Positions 9,465 to 18,985 of a DNA stretch of 64,000 nt are shown here, piece by piece. This stretch comes from Bradyrhizobium sp. LLZ17 (lineage in GTDB: Bacteria > Pseudomonadota > Alphaproteobacteria > Rhizobiales > Xanthobacteraceae). Where the stretch lies: assembly GCF_041200145.1 (NCBI RefSeq), contig NZ_CP165734.1, forward strand, positions 4,154,001 to 4,218,000, read 5' to 3'. Within the stretch, counting starts at the first letter, position 1. Every line of letters starts with the position of its first letter. The translations under genes and the position numbers were made by a program. Under the pieces are notes generated by a model. It was not told the DNA's origin. It worked only from the letters and a program-made list of their open reading frames with translations, and did not search any database.

Positions 9465-10877
9465 ATGGATATGGTGACCCCCGCTGGACACCCCGACCAA
9501 CTGCTCGGCGCCCTGCGCGACAGGCTCGGCGCGGCCGCGGTGTTGACCGGCAGCGACGTGCCCGCGCGCAATGGCAACGACTGGAGCGCGAGCCTGCCGC
9601 AAACGCCGCTGGCGGTGATCCGGCCGCTCGATGCGCAAGGCGTGGCCGATGCGATCGCGACTTGCCGGCAGGCGAATCTGCCGTTCGTGCCGCAGGGCGG
9701 ATTGACCGGGCTCTGCCGCGGCGCCTCGCCTGAGCCGGGCTGGGTCGCGATCTCGCTGGAGCGCGTGACCGGCATCGAGGAGATCGATCGCGCGTCGGCA
9801 ACAATGACCGTGAAGGCCGGCACGCCGCTGGAGACGATTCAAAAAGCCGCCGACGAAGCCGGCTTCTTCTTTCCGCTCGACCTCGGCTCGCGCGGCTCCT
9901 GCGCGATCGGCGGCAATCTCTCCACCAATGCCGGCGGCAACCGCGTGATCCGCTACGGCATGACGCGCGAACTGGTGCTCGGCCTGGAGGTGGTGCTGCC
10001 GGACGGCACTATCATCACCAATCTCAACAAGCTGATGAAGAACAATGCCGGCTATGATTTGAAGCATCTCTTCATCGGTTCGGAAGGCACGCTCGGCATC
10101 ATCACGCGCGTGGTGCTGCGGCTCTATCCGAAGCCGCGCTCGACCATGGCCGCACTCTGTGCGCTGAAGGATTATGCCGAGGTGATCGCATTGCTCGATG
10201 CCGCCCGAAGCGGGCTCGGGCCGCTGCTGTCGGCTTTCGAGGTGATGTGGCCCGACTATTGGGACGTCATCACGTCGCGCGCCGGGGTCAAGCCGCCGGT
10301 CGCGGCGGGCGACAGCCTCTACGTGCTGGTGGAGGCGCAGGGCACCGACGAGAACCTGGATGCGCCGCGTTTCCAGAGCTGGCTCGAACAGCTGATGGAA
10401 CGCGGGCTGCTGGTCGATGCCGCCGTCGCGCAGTCGCTGGCGCAGACGCAAGCGTTCTGGCGCGTGCGCGACATCTGCGCCGAATTCGGCCAGGTGCTGG
10501 GGCCGCACATCTCCTACGACATCGGTCTTGCGGTGGCGCGGATGGACGAGTTCGTCACGCGCTGCAAGGCGGCGCTCGCCGCCAAGATCAGGGGATGCGA
10601 GAGCGTCTATTACGGTCATATCGGCGACGGCAATCTGCATCTGGTGTCCTGGGTGACGGGTCTGACCGTCGCGCAGCAGCCGAAGGAAGAGATGGATGCG
10701 ATCATCTATGGTCTCGTCCGCGAGATGGGCGGCAGCGTCTCCGCCGAGCACGGCATCGGCACGCTGAAGAAGAAGTGGCTTGGACACGCGCGCAGCGAAG
10801 CCGAGATCGCGCTGATGCGGACACTGAAGGCCGCGCTCGATCCCGATCATCTGCTCAATCCCGGCAAAGTGATCTGA
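9465..10877 (+). CDS. FAD-binding oxidoreductase (GlcD/D-2-hydroxyacid dehydrogenase type)
   Basis: 470 residues. The N-terminal PCMH-type FAD domain (about 40-215) contains PQGGLTGLCRGA and GGNLSTNAGGNRVIRYG, where the flavin phosphates bind. The C-terminal FAD-oxidase domain contains YYGHIGDGNLHL and ends with AEHGIGTLKKKWL and DPDHLLNPGKVI. Family members oxidise D-lactate, glycolate or D-2-hydroxyglutarate to 2-oxo acids; the exact substrate is not readable. AGAGGT sits just before the ATG at 9465. The GntR gene follows after six bases, so the two are almost certainly one operon. Confidence 0.92.
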   Translation: MDMVTPAGHPDQLLGALRDRLGAAAVLTGSDVPARNGNDWSASLPQTPLAVIRPLDAQGVADAIATCRQANLPFVPQGGLTGLCRGASPEPGWVAISLERVTGIEEIDRASATMTVKAGTPLETIQKAADEAGFFFPLDLGSRGSCAIGGNLSTNAGGNRVIRYGMTRELVLGLEVVLPDGTIITNLNKLMKNNAGYDLKHLFIGSEGTLGIITRVVLRLYPKPRSTMAALCALKDYAEVIALLDAARSGLGPLLSAFEVMWPDYWDVITSRAGVKPPVAAGDSLYVLVEAQGTDENLDAPRFQSWLEQLMERGLLVDAAVAQSLAQTQAFWRVRDICAEFGQVLGPHISYDIGLAVARMDEFVTRCKAALAAKIRGCESVYYGHIGDGNLHLVSWVTGLTVAQQPKEEMDAIIYGLVREMGGSVSAEHGIGTLKKKWLGHARSEAEIALMRTLKAALDPDHLLNPGKVI

Positions 10878-10883
10878 GCGCAG

Positions 10884-11564
10884 ATGCGATCGCTGAAGCT
10901 CGATACGCCGAAATCGCTGTCGCAGCGGGTGATGCAACGCTTGCGTCAGGCCATCATCGACGGCGAGTTTGCGCTGGGCGCGGCGATCTCCGAAGACATG
11001 GTGGCGAATTCCTTCGGCGTCAGCCGCACGCCGGTGCGCGAGGCGATGGGCCAGTTGCAGGCGCAGGGGCTCGTGGTGATCCGGCCGCAGGTCGGCAGCT
11101 TCGTGTTCACACCTAGCGCCGGGGACATCAACGCGCTCTGCACCTTCAGGATCGCGCTGGAGCCGAAAGCCGCCGAGCTCGCCTTTCGCCATGATCGCGA
11201 CGGTGCGATTGAAACGATGAACGCGGCGATCGCGGCGATGGAGCCGGCGGTTGCGGCCCGAGACAACATCGCTTATGGCCGCGCCGACGCCGCGTTTCAC
11301 GAGGCCCTGTTCGCGCATTGCGGCAATCGCTATCTCGTCGAATCCTACCAGCTCGTCTCCGGGCGCGTCGCCGCGCTCCGCACCAACCTGACCTCGCCGA
11401 TCGACGTGCGCACCCGCACATCCTTCGACGAGCATCGCAGGCTGCTCGATTTGTTCGGCCGCGGCGAGTTTGCCGATTTCGAAAGACTGATGACCACGCA
11501 CATCACCAATTCAGGCGTGGTCTATGCCAAAGCCTTGAAGGTGGAGGCGCCGAAGGTGGATTGA
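10884..11564 (+). CDS. GntR-family (FCD domain) transcriptional regulator
   Basis: 226 residues. Residues 10-75 are a GntR winged helix (LSQRVMQRLRQAIIDGEF, VSRTPVREAMGQLQAQGLV). The C-terminal FCD domain has the metal/ligand residues expected in ADAAFHEALF, and His in SFDEHRRLLDL. It lies directly behind the FAD dehydrogenase and most likely represses that operon and the divergent aldolase in the absence of a hydroxy- or oxo-acid inducer. The inverted repeat at 9380-9398 is a possible target. Confidence 0.92.
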   Translation: MRSLKLDTPKSLSQRVMQRLRQAIIDGEFALGAAISEDMVANSFGVSRTPVREAMGQLQAQGLVVIRPQVGSFVFTPSAGDINALCTFRIALEPKAAELAFRHDRDGAIETMNAAIAAMEPAVAARDNIAYGRADAAFHEALFAHCGNRYLVESYQLVSGRVAALRTNLTSPIDVRTRTSFDEHRRLLDLFGRGEFADFERLMTTHITNSGVVYAKALKVEAPKVD

Positions 11565-11570
11565 GCGCGG

Positions 11571-11735
11571 CTATCGTTCGCCGTTCGATTCCGGCCTGTC
11601 CAGAAAATCCAGCGCGGTGTTGATCTGCTCGAGTTGGTGCTCGATCCTGTCGCGCTCCTCGATCGACCGCGTTTTTTCGAGCTGTTCCACGAGCTGCTGT
11701 TTCCGCGACAGCAAATTCTCTATGACTGTACTCAC
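11571..11735 (-). CDS. small coiled-coil protein
   Basis: 54 residues, highly charged and heptad-like ([39 protein letters not shown]), so probably a short coiled coil. I start at the GTG at 11735 because GGGGAG precedes it; the frame is open further upstream but that part looks non-coding. Convergent with the GntR gene, only six bases from its stop. No function is assigned. Confidence 0.6.
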   Translation of the reverse strand: MSTVIENLLSRKQQLVEQLEKTRSIEERDRIEHQLEQINTALDFLDRPESNGER

Positions 11736-12019
11736 AGCTCCCCCATCGGCCGAGGCGGCAGCGGCGCCAACATCGCCATAACGGGCGCGAGCGCCCTGGA
11801 TTGCGGGCGCGCGCCAACCGGGGTCCGCGTCGATCCCACGACCTGAATGTTCGCGGAGCCGATTGGTTCCGTTTGCAGCGCTCAACGCGTCGCGATGGCG
11901 CCGGCGAGTTGCACCGCTGCAACATGGACTTCCATCACAGTCCCCGGCGGAACCGCGACCTGTTCGGGCAGCGCATCCTCGGTTGTATTCGCGGGCCTGC
12001 AGGCCTATGCGTAGGCGCC

Positions 12020-14043
12020 ATGAACACCCCAGCCATTGCCGAAACGCCCCTGATGTCGCGGTCGCCTGACATTGCGCGCAGGCCCGCGCCGTTCCTCCCG
12101 ATGAGCCGCGCCGAGATGGACGCGCTCGGCTGGGACGCCTGCGACATCGTGCTGGTGACGGGCGATGCCTATGTCGACCATCCGAGCTTCGGCATGGCCA
12201 TCATCGGCCGGCTGCTGGAAGCGCAGGGATTTCGCGTCGGCATCATCTCGCAACCGGACTGGCATTCGGCCGAGCCGTTCAGGGCGCTGGGCAAGCCGAA
12301 GGTGTTTTTCGGCGTCACCGGCGGCAACATGGATTCGATGGTGAACCGCTACACGGCGGACCGCCGCCTGCGCCATGACGACGCCTATACGGCGGGCGGC
12401 GAAGGCGGCAAGCGGCCGGACCGCTGCACCATCGTCTACGCGCAGCGCTGCCGCGAGGCGTTCAAGGATGTGCCGGTCGTGCTCGGCGGCATCGAGGCCT
12501 CGCTGCGCCGCATCGCGCATTACGATTACTGGTCCGACAAGGTGCGCCGCTCGGTGCTGGCCGACGCCAAGGCGGACCTGCTGCTCTACGGCAATGCCGA
12601 GCGCGCCGTCGTCGAGGTGGCCCATCGTCTGGCCACGGGCGAGGCGCCGCGCGAGCTCGACGACATCAGGGGTGTCGCGCTGTTCCGCCGCGTGCCGGAG
12701 GATTACACCGAGCTGCACGCCGACGATCTCGAGTCCGCCGACGAAGGCGCATCGCGGACGAAGGGCTTAACGGTGATCCGGCTGCCCGCGCTCGAGCAGG
12801 TCGAGCAGGACAAGGAAGCCTATGCGCGCGCATCGCGCGTGCTGCACCGGGAGAGCAATCCCGGCAATGCGCGGCCGCTGGTGCAGCGCCATGGCGATCG
12901 CGATCTCTGGCTCAACCCGCCGCCGATCCCGCTGACCAGCGAGGAGATGGACGCGGTTTACGATCTTCCTTACCGCGCGCGCCGCATCCGTCCTATGGCG
13001 AAGCAAAAATCCCCGCCTGGGACATGATCAAATTCTCGGTGACGATCATGCGCGGCTGTTTCGGCGGCTGCACCTTTTGCTCGATCACCGAGCATGAGGG
13101 CCGCATCATCCAGAACCGTTCGGAAGGCTCGATCCTGCGCGAGATCGAGAAGATCCGCGACAAGACGCCGGGCTTCACCGGCGTGATCTCCGACATCGGC
13201 GGGCCGACCGCGAACATGTACCGGATGGCGTGCAAGGATCCGAAGGTCGAGGCGGCGTGCCGGCGGCCGTCCTGCGTCTTCCCCGAGATCTGCCCGAACC
13301 TCAACACCTCGCATGACGATCTGATCCGGCTCTATCGCAAGGTGCGCGAGACCAAGGGCATCAAGAAGGTGATGGTCGCCTCCGGCGTGCGCTACGACCT
13401 CGCGGTGGAGAGCCCCGAATACATCAAGGAGCTCGTCACCCATCACGTCGGCGGTTATCTGAAGATCGCGCCGGAGCATACCGAGCGCGGCCCGCTCGAC
13501 AAGATGATGAAGCCCGGCATCGGCGCCTACGACAAGTTCAAGCGTATGTTCGATGCCGCGGCCGAACAAGCCGGCAAGAAATATTATTTGATCCCCTATT
13601 TCATCGCGGCGCATCCGGGTACGACCGACGAGGACATGATGAACCTCGCGCTGTGGCTGAAGAAGAACCGCTACCGCGCCGATCAAGTGCAGACCTTCCT
13701 GCCCTCGCCGATGGCAACCGCGACCGCGATGTACCACACCGGCGTCAACCCGCTGCGCGGCGTGCGTCGCGGCGGCAGCGACAAGGTCGAGGCCATCAAG
13801 GGGCTTCGGCAACGACGACTGCACAAGGCCTTCCTGCGCTATCACGACCCCGACAATTGGCCGGTGCTGCGCGACGCGCTCAAGGAAATGGGCCGCGCCG
13901 ACCTGATCGGCTCGCGTCCCGACCAGCTCGTGCCAGCACACCAGCCGCCCGGCACCGGCAAGGCCGCCGGCACACGACGACCGTTGCGCCCCGGCGACAA
14001 GCCGCAGCGGTTCACGACCAAGGGCCTGCGGGTGATGAAGTAG
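12020..14043 (+). pseudogene. YgiQ-type radical SAM protein, frameshifted
   Basis: Encodes a member of the YgiQ family (UPF0313) of about 674 residues if the frame is repaired. The first frame carries the N-terminal domain ([60 protein letters not shown]). The second carries the radical SAM core with its CxxxCxxC cluster motif in [16 protein letters not shown], and the typical ending with [10 protein letters not shown]. The shift is at about 12975-12985 in an alternating GC run: one missing G would restore the join between YDLPY and [14 protein letters not shown]. The biochemical role of YgiQ is not established. An otherwise perfect sequence suggests a recent mutation or a sequence error. Confidence 0.88.
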
Positions 14044-14370
14044 CGGGCCGGATGAGGTCCGGTTCAGATTGAGGCTGTCGTGCCTCTAAGACAAAGAATG
14101 TCGAAAACAACCCCATGCACAGTAGCCGGCATGAGCCGGATCAATGGCTTAGGCGCGTCGCGGAAGCGTTGATCCGCCTGATCAAAAACTCGTTGCTCCG
14201 TCGGGCAAAACAGGCGCAGGATGGCATCGTCGCGCTCATGGGGTGGGCAGCCCCGACCGCTACTCGGTATCGATATCCTCTAACGCCGATGATGTCGTCG
14301 AATAGCACGCCCTACTCGTTGCGGCGTGTTTGTCCGCCTCTGGCGCATAGCCGCGGCCGGCTTCCAAGTC
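14044..14370. other. 327-base intergenic gap
   Basis: Lies between the convergent radical SAM and O-methyltransferase genes. Short open frames exist here but none has recognisable protein features or a ribosome-binding site. I see no tRNA, repeat or strong terminator. Confidence 0.4.
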
Positions 14371-15384
14371 TCAGCACAGCCGCGACTCGGTCAGATTAAA
14401 GCGGCCGGCGCGCAGAACCGCGATGGGACGGAAGCCACTCTCGGTCAGGAGCCGGTCATATTCCCTTTCGGTCCGTTCCCGTCCACCTGGACCGCGCAGC
14501 ATGTTTAGATCGCTCATCGCGCACGACCTGCCCGCGTCATCGGTACCGGGCAATTCCGGCATCGCACGTTCGACTAATAGCAGTCTGCCTTTCTGGGGAA
14601 GCGCTTTGCGGCAGTTTCCCAGAATGATCCGGCTGCGCTCATCATCCCAGTCGTGAATAATGCTTTTCAAGATGATCGCATCGGCCACTGCGGGCACCGC
14701 ATGAAAGAAATCGCCTGCAACAAAATCGACGCGGTCGGAGATTCCGAGGTGCCCGAAGCGCTGGTTGGCGGCGTCGGCGCACCTCGGCAGATCGAAAACC
14801 GTTCCTCTGATGGTTGAATATGCCCTCGCCACCGCGCCCATGAGTTCCCCGGAGCCGCCTCCGACATCCATCAAATGGGAGATCGTGCCAAGGTCGTAGG
14901 CCTGCAGTAAATCGTGCGTGACCAGCCGTGTCAGGTCTGTCATGGCTTCATTGAATATCCGCACATGCTCTGGCGAGCGCGCCATCAGGTCGAAATTGTC
15001 GTCGACGTCCTGAAGTTGGGAAGCCGTCTTGCCCGACATGATCAGATCCAGAAGGCCATCCCACCTCCTGGTCAGCATGGAGCCTTCAAAAATGACCCAG
15101 TTCTTGAATGATCGTCCCGCAGTACCGTCGAGTCCGGCCCCCAGTTCGGTTAGCAAGTAGCGGCCTTCACCGACGCGAGAGCAGATGCCGACGGTCGAGA
15201 GAGCGACGAGCAAGCGGGCAAGTGCGTCCCGATCCGCGCGGGTTCGGCTCGCAAGTTCGTCGACCGTTCGCGGTCCGTCGCGCAGCAACTCGGCGAGCCC
15301 CAGCCGGGCAGCGACATAGATCACTGCCGTCACGCGGTGCGACTGAACAAGATCCAACAACTTTTCGCGGGGATCGGTGGTCAT
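14371..15384 (-). CDS. SAM-dependent O-methyltransferase
   Basis: 337 residues, the size and layout of the COMT/hydroxyneurosporene-type methyltransferases. An N-terminal winged-helix dimerisation domain (residues 10-100, with RTVDELASRTRADRDALARL) is followed by a Rossmann domain with the SAM motif LMDVGGGSGEL and the catalytic His in KSIIHDWDDERS. It likely methylates a hydroxyl on a phenolic or polyketide-like compound. It starts nine bases after the Bug protein gene and is probably co-transcribed with it. The acceptor is unknown. Confidence 0.88.
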   Translation of the reverse strand: MTTDPREKLLDLVQSHRVTAVIYVAARLGLAELLRDGPRTVDELASRTRADRDALARLLVALSTVGICSRVGEGRYLLTELGAGLDGTAGRSFKNWVIFEGSMLTRRWDGLLDLIMSGKTASQLQDVDDNFDLMARSPEHVRIFNEAMTDLTRLVTHDLLQAYDLGTISHLMDVGGGSGELMGAVARAYSTIRGTVFDLPRCADAANQRFGHLGISDRVDFVAGDFFHAVPAVADAIILKSIIHDWDDERSRIILGNCRKALPQKGRLLLVERAMPELPGTDDAGRSCAMSDLNMLRGPGGRERTEREYDRLLTESGFRPIAVLRAGRFNLTESRLC

Positions 15385-15392
15385 GTGCCGCT

Positions 15393-16358
15393 CTAGCCTT
15401 CGATCGGGAATCCTGACGCCTTGACGATCGGTCCCCAGCGTTCGAACTCGGCGCGCTGAATATTTTTAAGTTCGTCCGATGTCGTTCCTGTCGGTTCGCA
15501 CCCCATGGCATGAATCTTTGCGCGTATTTCGGGATCGCTCCCGATTGCAATGATCTCCTTTCCCAGGCGCTCAACGAACTGACGCGAGGAATGGGCAGGC
15601 GCATAGAATGCGAACCAACCGGCCGCGTCGATATCGATCCCGCTCTCCTTCAGAGTTGCGGTCTGGGGCAGGAAGGAAGATCGCGCAGCCGCTGCGGTGG
15701 CGATGATGCGTATGCCACCGCCCCCATGTTGCTCCAGGAGTTCGGAAAGAAACGCCATATACATCGGGACCCGGCCGGCCAGCACATCCGGGAGCGCAGC
15801 AGGCGTACCCCTATAGGGCGTGTGGCGCAGGTTTAGGCCTGTGATCCGGCCAAACTCGCCGCAGATGAAATGAGGTGCTGTACCTGCTCCCGGCGAGCCG
15901 TACACGGCCTGTTCGGGATTGGCCTTCATCCAATCAATGAGTTCGTGCACCGAATGGATGGGCAGCTTCCCGCTGACCGCCAGAGCCAGATCGACCGTCA
16001 TCACCTGCGAAAGTGGCACAAAGTCGCGCTCCGCATCATATCCCAGGCTCCTGAACAGATGCGGCTGAAGTGTGAATTGCGAAGCGGAAGCAAACAGCAC
16101 TGCCTCCTCTCCCGGTGCGGCATTCTTGACCGCCTGTGCGCCGATGCGCCCGCCAGCGCCAGCAAGGTTCTCCACAATCGCCACCTTGCCGAGCCTGGTA
16201 TGAAGCTGCTCGGCAAACAGCCGGGCGATCGAATCTCCCGACCCACCAGGCGCGAATGGAAACACGATCTTCAGCGGCTGGTCGGCAGCAACAACGGGTA
16301 GCGGAAGAGCCATCGCCGAAAACCCGGCCAGTATGGCGCGACGCGAGTAAAGCTGCAT
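15393..16358 (-). CDS. Bug/TctC-family tripartite tricarboxylate transporter substrate-binding protein
   Basis: 321 residues with an N-terminal export signal (SRRAILAGFSAMALPLPVVA). The mature protein opens with the family signature LKIVFPFAPGGSGDSIARL and has YGSPGAGTAPHFICGE and HTPYRGTPAALPDVLAGRV in the ligand cleft. Such proteins capture carboxylates in the periplasm. No TctA or TctB membrane partners are nearby, as is common for this large paralogous family. I use the ATG at 16358, preceded by GGAG; a TTG at 16370 is less likely. Divergent from a LysR gene that may control it. Confidence 0.9.
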   Translation of the reverse strand: MQLYSRRAILAGFSAMALPLPVVAADQPLKIVFPFAPGGSGDSIARLFAEQLHTRLGKVAIVENLAGAGGRIGAQAVKNAAPGEEAVLFASASQFTLQPHLFRSLGYDAERDFVPLSQVMTVDLALAVSGKLPIHSVHELIDWMKANPEQAVYGSPGAGTAPHFICGEFGRITGLNLRHTPYRGTPAALPDVLAGRVPMYMAFLSELLEQHGGGGIRIIATAAAARSSFLPQTATLKESGIDIDAAGWFAFYAPAHSSRQFVERLGKEIIAIGSDPEIRAKIHAMGCEPTGTTSDELKNIQRAEFERWGPIVKASGFPIEG

Positions 16359-16434
16359 GGCATTCTCCAAGTGCTTGGGACAGCAATGCGATGATCCGGC
16401 CGGCTTTCCATCTCGCTATTCTGACGCAACAGCG

Positions 16435-16472
16435 CTATAACCCGAAATTGCATTTTCCTATCGGTCTATAAC
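16435..16472. promoter_or_regulatory. paired CTATAAC repeats in divergent gap
   Basis: CTATAAC occurs at 16435-16441 and again at 16466-16472, 31 bases apart and so on the same face of the helix. They lie between the divergent Bug and LysR genes and close to the LysR start. A LysR binding region is one reading; proof is lacking. Confidence 0.25.
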
Positions 16473-16487
16473 GTGAGGTGATTGCCC

Positions 16488-17429
16488 ATGCAGTGGGACG
16501 ACCGCATCGGCCGACGCCTACGTCTCAAGGATCTGCATACGCTGCAGACCGTCGCAGAGGTCGGCAGCATGGCCAAGGCGTCTCGCCGTCTCGGGTTGTC
16601 GCAGCCGGCGATCTCCAAAGCCATCACCGATATGGAGCATGCCGTCGGAGCTGCGCTGCTGGATCGCACTTCGCGCGGAGTTGAACTGACTGATTGCGGT
16701 CGCCTTCTTGTCGCTCGCGCGCGCGTCGTTTTCGACGAAATAAAGCTAGGTGTTACCGACATTGTGCAAAGGTCAGATCCGGCGCAAGGGCTCGTTGCGA
16801 TCGGCACAACCGAGCCGGTCACCGCCATCGTTACAGAAATCATCGGACATCTCGTCCGCAGATATCCAGGCATCAGGTATCATATCACGATAGGTGATCG
16901 GGATGCGCTGGAGCATGCTCTGCGGCAGCGAATGCTTGATCTGGCCATAACGCGCTGGGCGCCGTTGCCGGTCGCCGATGATTTGTCCGCGGAGGTGCTG
17001 TTTAGATCCTCCCTTGCGGTGATGGCGGAGCGACGGCATCCGCTCCTGCGATCGAGAAAGAAGTTGAAGCTCGCAGAACTTATGCAAGAGCAATGGACGC
17101 TCTCGCCGCCCGATTCTTTTTTGGGGCGTACCGGCGTCGAGCTATTTCGGCGACATAACCTGCCGCTTCCGCCAACGACCGTCACCACGATTTCAATCTA
17201 CATGCGGTTGAATCTGTTGGCGAGCAGCCGGTTTATAACCCTATTGCCGATGCAGATACTCAGAATGCGATCGAGTAGCGCATGGCTGCGCGCGCTGAAC
17301 GTCGATCTTGGCGATACTTCCGCCCCGATAGCCTCAATCACCTTGAAGGGACGACGGGCCGGAGGTGCCGTCAAATTATTCCAAGAGGCCAGCCGGGAGG
17401 TCTGCAAGGCGCTGGTTGGAGTGAGTTGA
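16488..17429 (+). CDS. LysR-family transcriptional regulator
   Basis: 313 residues. The HTH is at about residues 12-70 (KDLHTLQTVAEVGSMAKASR, LSQPAISKAITDMEH), followed by a LysR substrate domain (VAIGTTEPVTAIVTEIIGHL and onwards) of the GbpR/PcaQ-like kind. The ATG at 16488 is favoured by GAGGTG seven bases upstream. It is divergent from the Bug/O-methyltransferase operon and is its probable regulator. Confidence 0.9.
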   Translation: MQWDDRIGRRLRLKDLHTLQTVAEVGSMAKASRRLGLSQPAISKAITDMEHAVGAALLDRTSRGVELTDCGRLLVARARVVFDEIKLGVTDIVQRSDPAQGLVAIGTTEPVTAIVTEIIGHLVRRYPGIRYHITIGDRDALEHALRQRMLDLAITRWAPLPVADDLSAEVLFRSSLAVMAERRHPLLRSRKKLKLAELMQEQWTLSPPDSFLGRTGVELFRRHNLPLPPTTVTTISIYMRLNLLASSRFITLLPMQILRMRSSSAWLRALNVDLGDTSAPIASITLKGRRAGGAVKLFQEASREVCKALVGVS

Positions 17430-17503
17430 TTGGTCCGAGCGGACTGTTCATAAGCGGACCTGACGAATTTATGAGGACGAGTTTATGAGTACGCGCCCTA
17501 GCT

Positions 17504-17642
17504 TGAGGCGTCACGGCTTCGTCAATCCTCGAACGCGCCATGAGCCGTCGCAAAACCCTCACCGCTCCACCGGCACCCCCGCCCCTCGGTGATACCGGCT
17601 GGAAAAGAACACCAGCGGCGTTGTATCCCCATAGTCGCCAGT
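17504..17642 (-). repeat. ~139-bp direct repeat, left copy, with flavin reductase 3' remnant
   Basis: Imperfect copy of 18847-18985. On the minus strand, 17559 to about 17638 still reads as the last 26 residues of a flavin reductase (DTTPLVFFSSRYHRGAGVPV, then ER and a stop), nearly identical to the C-terminus of the intact gene at 18902-19405. The rest of that gene is absent here. Together the two copies bracket the Rrf2 and methyltransferase genes, which looks like the trace of a segmental duplication or insertion. Confidence 0.8.
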
Positions 17643-17645
17643 GGG

Positions 17646-17682
17646 TTGACGTTCAGCATCATGTAACATATAAAGTTACATG
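17646..17682 (+). promoter_or_regulatory. promoter and overlapping operator of the Rrf2 gene
   Basis: TTGACG at 17646-17651, a 17-base spacer and TATAAA at 17669-17674 form a near-consensus promoter. A perfect inverted repeat (CATGTAAC, seven bases, GTTACATG) at 17660-17682 covers the -10 box and the start codon. Transcription should begin at about 17680-17682, on the ATG itself, so the mRNA would be leaderless. An autorepressor bound to the palindrome would block RNA polymerase. Confidence 0.65.
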
Positions 17683-18138
17683 AAACGAGACAGCCGACTG
17701 TCTGGCGTGCTCCACGTCCTGCTGCACATGGCGCAGCGGCCGGGCCCCTTTACGTCCGAGACCCTGGCGAAGGCCATGGAGACGAACCCCGTGGTGATCC
17801 GGCGCATCATGGCGGGCTTGCGGGATCTCGATTACGTCCGCTCCGAGAAGGGGCACGGCGGCGGCTGGACGCTGGCCTGCGATCTCTCGAAGGTGACGCT
17901 GCGCGACATTTACGCCGCGTTGGGCAGTCCACCGCTACTGGCCATGGGCAACCGGACGGAGGCGCCGGGCTGTCTGGTTGAGCGGGCCGTCAACGCCGCG
18001 CTTGATCAGGCCTTTCACGACGCAGAGGCGCTGCTGCTGTCGCGCCTCGGTAAGGTCACGCTGGCGATGCTGGGCGACGATCTGCGCAAGCGCCTCGGGA
18101 CCCGAAAGACCGGCGACATTGTCGCGCATCACGTGTGA
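17680..18138 (+). CDS. Rrf2-family transcriptional regulator
   Basis: 152 residues. The N-terminal winged helix is typical of Rrf2 proteins ([51 protein letters not shown]). Only one Cys (in APGCLVE) is seen, so the three-Cys iron-sulfur site of IscR/NsrR is absent; it resembles the YwnA-like branch. No Shine-Dalgarno precedes the ATG, and the promoter predicts a leaderless message. The methyltransferase begins 27 bases downstream, so the two form a likely operon under self-control. Confidence 0.92.
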   Translation: MKRDSRLSGVLHVLLHMAQRPGPFTSETLAKAMETNPVVIRRIMAGLRDLDYVRSEKGHGGGWTLACDLSKVTLRDIYAALGSPPLLAMGNRTEAPGCLVERAVNAALDQAFHDAEALLLSRLGKVTLAMLGDDLRKRLGTRKTGDIVAHHV

Positions 18139-18165
18139 TCGGCTCCATTCAGAAATGGCGATATC

Positions 18166-18849
18166 ATGACCAGCATTCACAACGCGTTCTCCGATCCGCA
18201 AGCGGTGGCGAGCTACACAGATGGGCCGCCCCGCTTCGTTCCCGGCTATAGCGCCATGCTGGCCATGGCTGCGATTGTTCTCGCCGAACGCGTTCCCGAG
18301 AATGCGCGGGTGCTCGTGCTCGGTGCAGGCGGCGGCCTGGAGTTGAAGGCGTTTGCGCATGCGCATGCAGGATGGAGCTTCGATGGCGTGGATCCTTCGG
18401 CGGCAATGCTCAGCCTCGCAAGGCAAACGCTGGGATCGCTCGCGGCCCGAGCGCGTCTTCATCAAGGCTATATCGACGATGCCCCGGAGGGGCCATTCGA
18501 TGGCGCCACTTGCCTGTTGACGCTGCACTTCGTTGACGTCGAGGAGCGGCGCCGCATCGCGTCGGAAGTCCGCCGCCGCCTCAAGCCGCGCGCGCCGTTC
18601 GTGGTGGCCCATTTGAGCGCTCCCGACGGCGAACAGGAACGCCCGCTGTGGCTATCGCGGTACTCCGCGTTCCTGGCGGCATCGGGTGTCGAGCCCGACA
18701 AGGCGGCGGCCGCGCGGGACGCCGTCACCAAACATCTGGAAATTCTCGCGCCCGCCCAGGATGAAGCGATTTTGCGCGAGGCAGGCTTCTCCGACCCAAC
18801 CCTGTTCTACACCGGGCTCGCCTTCCGCGGCTGGGTGGCCTACGCCTGA
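18166..18849 (+). CDS. class I SAM-dependent methyltransferase
   Basis: 227 residues with a Rossmann fold. The SAM site is RVLVLGAGGGLELKAFA, followed by the acidic ribose contact in FDGVDPSAAM and motif FDGATCLLTLHFVD. It belongs to the Methyltransf_12/25-like group; the acceptor is not readable. Co-oriented with and close behind the Rrf2 gene. Its stop codon is the first base triplet of the right-hand direct repeat, so the gene pair fills the interval between the two repeats. Confidence 0.88.
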   Translation: MTSIHNAFSDPQAVASYTDGPPRFVPGYSAMLAMAAIVLAERVPENARVLVLGAGGGLELKAFAHAHAGWSFDGVDPSAAMLSLARQTLGSLAARARLHQGYIDDAPEGPFDGATCLLTLHFVDVEERRRIASEVRRRLKPRAPFVVAHLSAPDGEQERPLWLSRYSAFLAASGVEPDKAAAARDAVTKHLEILAPAQDEAILREAGFSDPTLFYTGLAFRGWVAYA

Positions 18850-18985
18850 GGCGCCTCGGCTTGGCCATCACTCGAACGCGCCATGAGCCGTCGCAAAACT
18901 CTCACCTTTCCACCGGCACCCCCGCCCCGCGATGATACCGGCTGGAAAAGAACACCAGCGGCGTGGTGTCGCGGTGGTCGCAGGT
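18847..18985 (-). repeat. ~139-bp direct repeat, right copy
   Basis: Partner of 17504-17642. It contains the stop of the methyltransferase and the last 28 codons of the flavin reductase. Over long runs the copies are identical, for example GATACCGGCTGGAAAAGAAC, with scattered substitutions elsewhere, so the duplication is not brand new. Confidence 0.8.

Noticed and set aside
9369..11501. Long open frame (710 codons) on the minus strand
   Set aside because: Opposite to the FAD dehydrogenase and GntR genes, which carry clear motifs; composition is His/Arg/Gln-rich as in GC-rich shadow frames.
14115..14399. Small gene of 94 codons after the radical SAM gene
   Set aside because: Overlaps the methyltransferase end, no ribosome-binding site and no recognisable features.
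17504..18985. Insertion sequence or transposon
   Set aside because: The repeats are direct, contain a gene end and enclose no transposase; an IS does not fit.
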